From: an uncultured Eubacteriales bacterium
Lineage (GTDB): Bacteria; Bacillota; Clostridia; Lachnospirales; Anaerotignaceae
NCBI GenBank assembly: GCA_959604475.1
Contig: CAUHBX010000029.1
Location: 1 to 8,265 of the forward strand
Direction: 5' to 3'
DNA length: 8,265 bases
This document shows positions 7,474 to 8,265 of this stretch, in pieces (within the stretch, counting starts at the first letter, position 1; the number at the start of each line of letters is the position of its first letter). Below the pieces are notes generated by a model. It was not told the origin of the DNA and did not search any database. It saw nothing but the letters and a program-made list of their open reading frames with translations. The position numbers and the translations under genes are program-made.

Positions 7474-8265
7474 TGTCTGACTCCCCCTTTCCGTCTTTAC
7501 TATCGGCTTTTTCTGTTTTTTTGCTCTCCAACAGTTTTGGGGAGGTATTCTCAATTCCCCCTGTTTCAACCAAAGCGCTGATTGAACCCCTGATTATGCC
7601 ATGCACCTCGGCGTCTATAACGCCCGATACATATCCTCTTACCTTGCCATGAACCCTCATACTGCCCGTACTGCTTTGAACACCTGAACGCTTCTTGAGA
7701 GTAAAGGCTGTCTTCTCTATTACTATATCTCCTAAAACCAAAATCTGGGGCAGCACAAACATAACCAGAAAAATAGATATAATTGTTCCGCGGCCAAGGC
7801 ACTGTCCTATTGAGGAAACCGCAGGGTCAGATGAAAGCCTGCCGATAAGCATGCCTGCTGCCGCTAATATTGAGCCAGAAGTCAATATTGTGGGGAACGC
7901 CTGATTAAGCGCTGTAACAATAGCCTCTTTTATTGGCATCTGCTTTTTAAGCTCCTGATACCTGTTGGTTATAACGATGGCATAGTCTATATTCGCGCCC
8001 ATCTGTATGGAACTAACTACAAGATAGCTCATAAAGAAAAGGTTGGAGCCTGTCAGATAAGGGAAGGAAAAGTTTATCCAAACGCTTCCCTCAATTACCA
8101 TAATAAGAAGCACCGGCAGGCCTGCCGATTTAAAAGTAAATATAAGCACTATTATTACAAAAACCGCAGAAAGTACGCTTATAAGGACATTATCCTTGAC
8201 AAAGGAGCTGGATAAGTCCAAATCATTGGTCGAGTCTCCTACGAGGTAGACATTGTCAGGATAGT
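7460..8265 (-). CDS. MMPL/RND-family transporter, C-terminal part
   Basis: C-terminal 267 residues of an MMPL-type RND transporter in the cytoplasmic membrane; the frame is open through the right edge, so the N-terminal half is missing. A TTG at 8221 is internal, since the preceding residues (YLVGDSTND) belong to the extracytoplasmic domain just before the membrane block. Five hydrophobic helices lie at about 25-44, 47-66, 75-99, 115-141 and 159-182 of the visible part. GANIDYAI (about 89-96) is the MMPL signature whose Asp-Tyr pair serves proton relay in this family. A cytoplasmic tail of about 85 residues holds a V/I-x-G alternating stretch (about 201-235) resembling bactofilin-type beta-helix strands, then a charged, Lys/Glu/Asp/Ser-rich end. 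Members move lipids, peptides or drugs by proton motive force; the substrate here is unknown. Its last codons contain the RBS and start of the GLUG gene. Confidence 0.9.
   Translation of the reverse strand, partial: YPDNVYLVGDSTNDLDLSSSFVKDNVLISVLSAVFVIIVLIFTFKSAGLPVLLIMVIEGSVWINFSFPYLTGSNLFFMSYLVVSSIQMGANIDYAIVITNRYQELKKQMPIKEAIVTALNQAFPTILTSGSILAAAGMLIGRLSSDPAVSSIGQCLGRGTIISIFLVMFVLPQILVLGDIVIEKTAFTLKKRSGVQSSTGSMRVHGKVRGYVSGVIDAEVHGIIRGSISALVETGGIENTSPKLLESKKTEKADSKDGKGESDNEEA
7481..7487 (-). promoter_or_regulatory. Ribosome binding site deciding the GLUG-protein start
   Basis: On the minus strand GGGGGAG lies 7 nt upstream of the ATG at 7473-7471, inside the last codons of the MMPL gene. 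It fixes the start at the signal peptide rather than 32 codons upstream, where the N-terminal extension would be hydrophilic and would hide the signal sequence. The arrangement implies translational coupling. Confidence 0.8.

Noticed and set aside
7474..7569. N-terminal extension of the GLUG protein by 32 residues
   Set aside because: The extension is hydrophilic and would bury the signal peptide; the strong RBS sits just upstream of the ATG at 7473.
8219..8221. TTG at 8221 as the start of a short MMPL-like protein
   Set aside because: The frame stays open to the right edge with recognisable MMPL sequence (YLVGDSTND) before it, and there is no ribosome binding site.

Overview
The window looks like a chromosomal segment of an anaerobic Bacillota, most likely class Clostridia. 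The evidence is heavy use of ATA (Ile) and AGA/AGG (Arg) codons, strong AGGAG-type ribosome binding sites, tightly packed operons, and protein families typical of that class: YcxB-like, a clostridial-type TcdA, a TtcA-like PP-loop protein, a CASTOR-type ACT protein, a GLUG-repeat surface protein and an MMPL transporter. I cannot name a genus. There are no tRNA or rRNA genes, CRISPR arrays or insertion sequences that I can see.

Positions 1-3799 (+ strand) look like one operon, with neighbouring genes separated by at most 10 nt or overlapping. In order: a YcxB-like membrane protein entering from the left edge; an MBL-fold metallo-hydrolase; a frameshifted tcdA (t6A37 to ct6A37 dehydratase); a TtcA-family PP-loop protein (probable s2C32 thiolation); a small ACT-domain protein; and a YoaK/DUF1275 membrane protein. 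tcdA and the ttcA-like gene overlap as ATGA, and both products are expected to work on the tRNA anticodon loop, so the core is a small tRNA-modification group with accessory genes. tcdA is broken: its N-terminal half stops at 1528 and the rest continues in another frame. Restoring one base gives a protein of about 234 residues.

Positions 3800-3990 are a short convergent intergenic region with a 13-bp stem hairpin (3802-3831) that can serve as a terminator on both strands.

Positions 3991-8265 (- strand) hold two overlapping genes transcribed leftward. The upstream one, entering from the right edge, is the C-terminal part of an MMPL/RND-type transporter. Its cytoplasmic tail carries a short bactofilin-like glycine/valine repeat. 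It overlaps by 14 nt a 1160-residue exported protein with a signal peptide and an unusual architecture: six GLUG beta-helix turns, a roughly 430-residue acidic, cysteine-free, predicted helical/coiled-coil segment, five more GLUG turns, then beta-rich C-terminal domains. The pairing suggests a transporter with a dedicated extracytoplasmic partner. This is the most interesting system in the window, but its substrate and function cannot be read from the sequence.
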